DNA of 64,000 nucleotides from Styela clava (taxonomy: Eukaryota; Chordata; Ascidiacea; Stolidobranchia; Styelidae). Position numbers and translations under genes: made by a program. The DNA is taken from positions 9,663,001 to 9,727,000 of the forward strand of contig NC_135258.1 of assembly GCF_964204865.1 (NCBI RefSeq), written 5' to 3'. This document shows positions 62,365-64,000 of the stretch, piece by piece. The number at the start of each line of letters is the position of its first letter. Within the stretch, counting starts at the first letter, position 1. The notes under the pieces are model-generated. The model worked only from the letters and a program-made list of their open reading frames with translations. It did not search any database and was not told the DNA's origin.

Positions 62365-63640
62365 CTGAAAAATCTTAGTAATATTATCAACTAATTTTCA
62401 ACGTATTCTGTCTATAATCTTGAAGTTGAAGTTACGACCCCACATTTAGGAAAGCATCGATTCGGCATGTGCGCCAGGCTTGAAAAACGGATCGTATCTA
62501 AACACCATGTTTGGTTGGGCACTATCAAAATTATAATTGTCTTATCATAATAGGACTTCGCACCTTGCTGCATTTATTTCCTAGACATTATTGCAATTGT
62601 TTCCGCTTTAAGGTTTTCAGTAATAGGTTTAATGTACACAATGTATTTTCAACTTATTATATTGTTCGAGGTATTGGTATGGCTACGTCAAGACATACAA
62701 TCGCTTGAATTTTACCAGAACGACTGCAAGGATAACCAAGATCCATATTATGCACGAAATGCACCTCAGATGCATTTATTTCAAGCGAACTAACTATACA
62801 CGTAGAAGCAAGAATATACTAACTCCAGTCCCGAAGCTCAATATACTGTTTCTCTACACATGAAGAAGCGCGACCACGAATAACAGAAATCAAATTTTTA
62901 TAAAAAGAATAAAATGAAAAAACAATGAACAATCATTTAACGAGTAATGTATCTGAATAAATATACACAGCAAGTGTGAGTTTAGTTTTAAGTATTATTT
63001 GTATAGCTCGTTAGTTTTTGATGGCGCATTCGCAAAATTCAATCTGGGTCAAACTGCAACACAATTTTGTATACTACCGTTTATGTTCACTTACCAGACA
63101 TCCACACGTGTAGAGATGTCAATCCTTAACTCTTCTCTGGCGTAAAAATATGTTTGTACTTTTACAATATAAATTAACCATCAACTGAGTTAACTTTGCA
63201 AGAAAATTTTCACTGATGAACTACGAAGAACACAACAGTAGAAGTGAAGCCATTACTAACAGCCACAGGGAAATGACTGTTAGGATACTGACTGCTGTTT
63301 CGTTGTGCTTCCGGGTATTAAAAGGTTAGCGTTTTAGTGTGCTGTAACGCAGAGACAGTGAGTTGTCATATAATATGGCTATTTATGAGCTAAGAGTATT
63401 TTTGAGTCATTTTCCATTGAGTGATGAATGCGTGAAAATGAATGGTTGGTGCGATGCAAAGTAGTACTGAAATATTTGCCGAGATGTTTAATTGACTATT
63501 ATGGAAGAGTAGACTTTTAAACATTGTTGAGTTTAACCCCAGGTATTCAGGAATTGTAAAACCTTGCTCATTTGCATGCGAAGGTTCAACATTCTTTTTA
63601 TATCTTGACCTAGTGTTTGGAACACAAGTTTGTATGCCTC
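62365..63640. other. Right flank, no gene established
   Basis: No exon could be placed with confidence. A short plus-strand frame from ATG 63217 (MNYEEHNSRSEAITNSH, 37 codons) ends at a stop and is not supported by neighbours. Confidence 0.4.
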
Positions 63641-63644
63641 GAGG

Positions 63645-64000
63645 TCAGGGGCGGATTAAGCCCCTTTGGTGCCCTAAGCACTGAAGACTTTGGTGCCCCC
63701 TCATGTGTAATTTAATTGTAAAAACAATAAACCACATAAGTGTATTATCCATTAAAACTAATCACAACCAACAGTAAATAAAACAACTTTTACGAACATT
63801 TTTAGTTTTTTTAACTGTTATATATAGCCGATATATATATATATCGGTCGTTTACTGTCGATATGATATATCGGCAAACACGCAATAACAAGCCGATATA
63901 TCGGTTGAGCTCTAATCCTGAGGGAGTGTGACAATAAAGATTCATGCCTCCAGTCTCAACGTGAGTCAAAATACCAAAGTATACAAGTCACAACTATAGT
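63645..64000. repeat. Two dispersed repeat pieces at the right edge
   Basis: 63648-63700 (GGGGCGGATTAAGCCCC and GGTGCCCTAAGCAC) is related to 43595-43680. From about 63855, GATATATCGGCAAACACGC through TCATGCCTCCAG to the window end matches 42950-43090. Between them lies a TATA-rich palindrome, CCGATATATATATATATCGG at 63829-63848. The element runs beyond the window. Confidence 0.65.

Noticed and set aside
63217-63330. Plus-strand start-like frame MNYEEHNSRSEAITNSH
   Set aside because: Only 37 codons, stop soon after, no convincing donor or following exon.

Overview
The window is animal nuclear DNA: AT-rich, with spliced genes, short introns (GT...AG), poly(A) signals, and many decayed DNA transposons and one LINE. 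The best guess is a marine invertebrate chordate, probably an ascidian tunicate. That guess rests on the SERCA and lipoxygenase protein types, the compact introns, the many ACCGGT-rich spots and a T-box plus E-box promoter style known from ascidian muscle genes. It is an inference, not proven by a marker gene.

Layout. Four nearly identical SERCA-type calcium pumps of 1000 residues frame the window: two on the minus strand (1152-4154 and 36146-39148) and two on the plus strand (45322-48324 and 56129-59131). Each has an uninterrupted 3-kb coding region, unlike the many-exon vertebrate genes, preceded by one 5'UTR intron and a shared promoter. In all four, AGGTGTGAA lies exactly 10 bp upstream of TATAAA and CAGCTG lies 85-92 bp further up. 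The minus-strand pair also share 5' and 3' flanks (a segmental duplication of about 3.9 kb). Copies 2 and 3 are head to head.

Between SERCA copies 1 and 2 lies a tandem pair of 14-exon lipoxygenase genes on the minus strand (10135-18425, 678 aa; 24075-30084, 679 aa). All exon phases fit and all but one exon have identical lengths. The four internal iron ligands are present as His, but both proteins end in Ala, not the usual Ile. Flanking sequence is duplicated with each gene, and a third, geneless copy of the junction is seen at 31.5-33.8 kb.

The rest is mostly repeats: a 5'-truncated CR1/Jockey-like LINE (6.96-8.87 kb), hAT remnants (21.4-22.3, 42.8 and 51.1-51.7 kb), a complete hAT-type MITE with an 8-bp target duplication inside a lipoxygenase intron, a TA-flanked MITE inside a tandem repeat (49.7-50.0 kb), a foldback element built of 16-bp repeats (34.7-35.3 kb), a 64-bp tandem repeat (60.6-60.9 kb) and others. 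At the right end (59.7-61.2 kb, perhaps to 62.4 kb) there is a minus-strand gene of unknown function recognised only from its exons. No bacterial-type operon, CRISPR, rRNA or tRNA gene was recognised.
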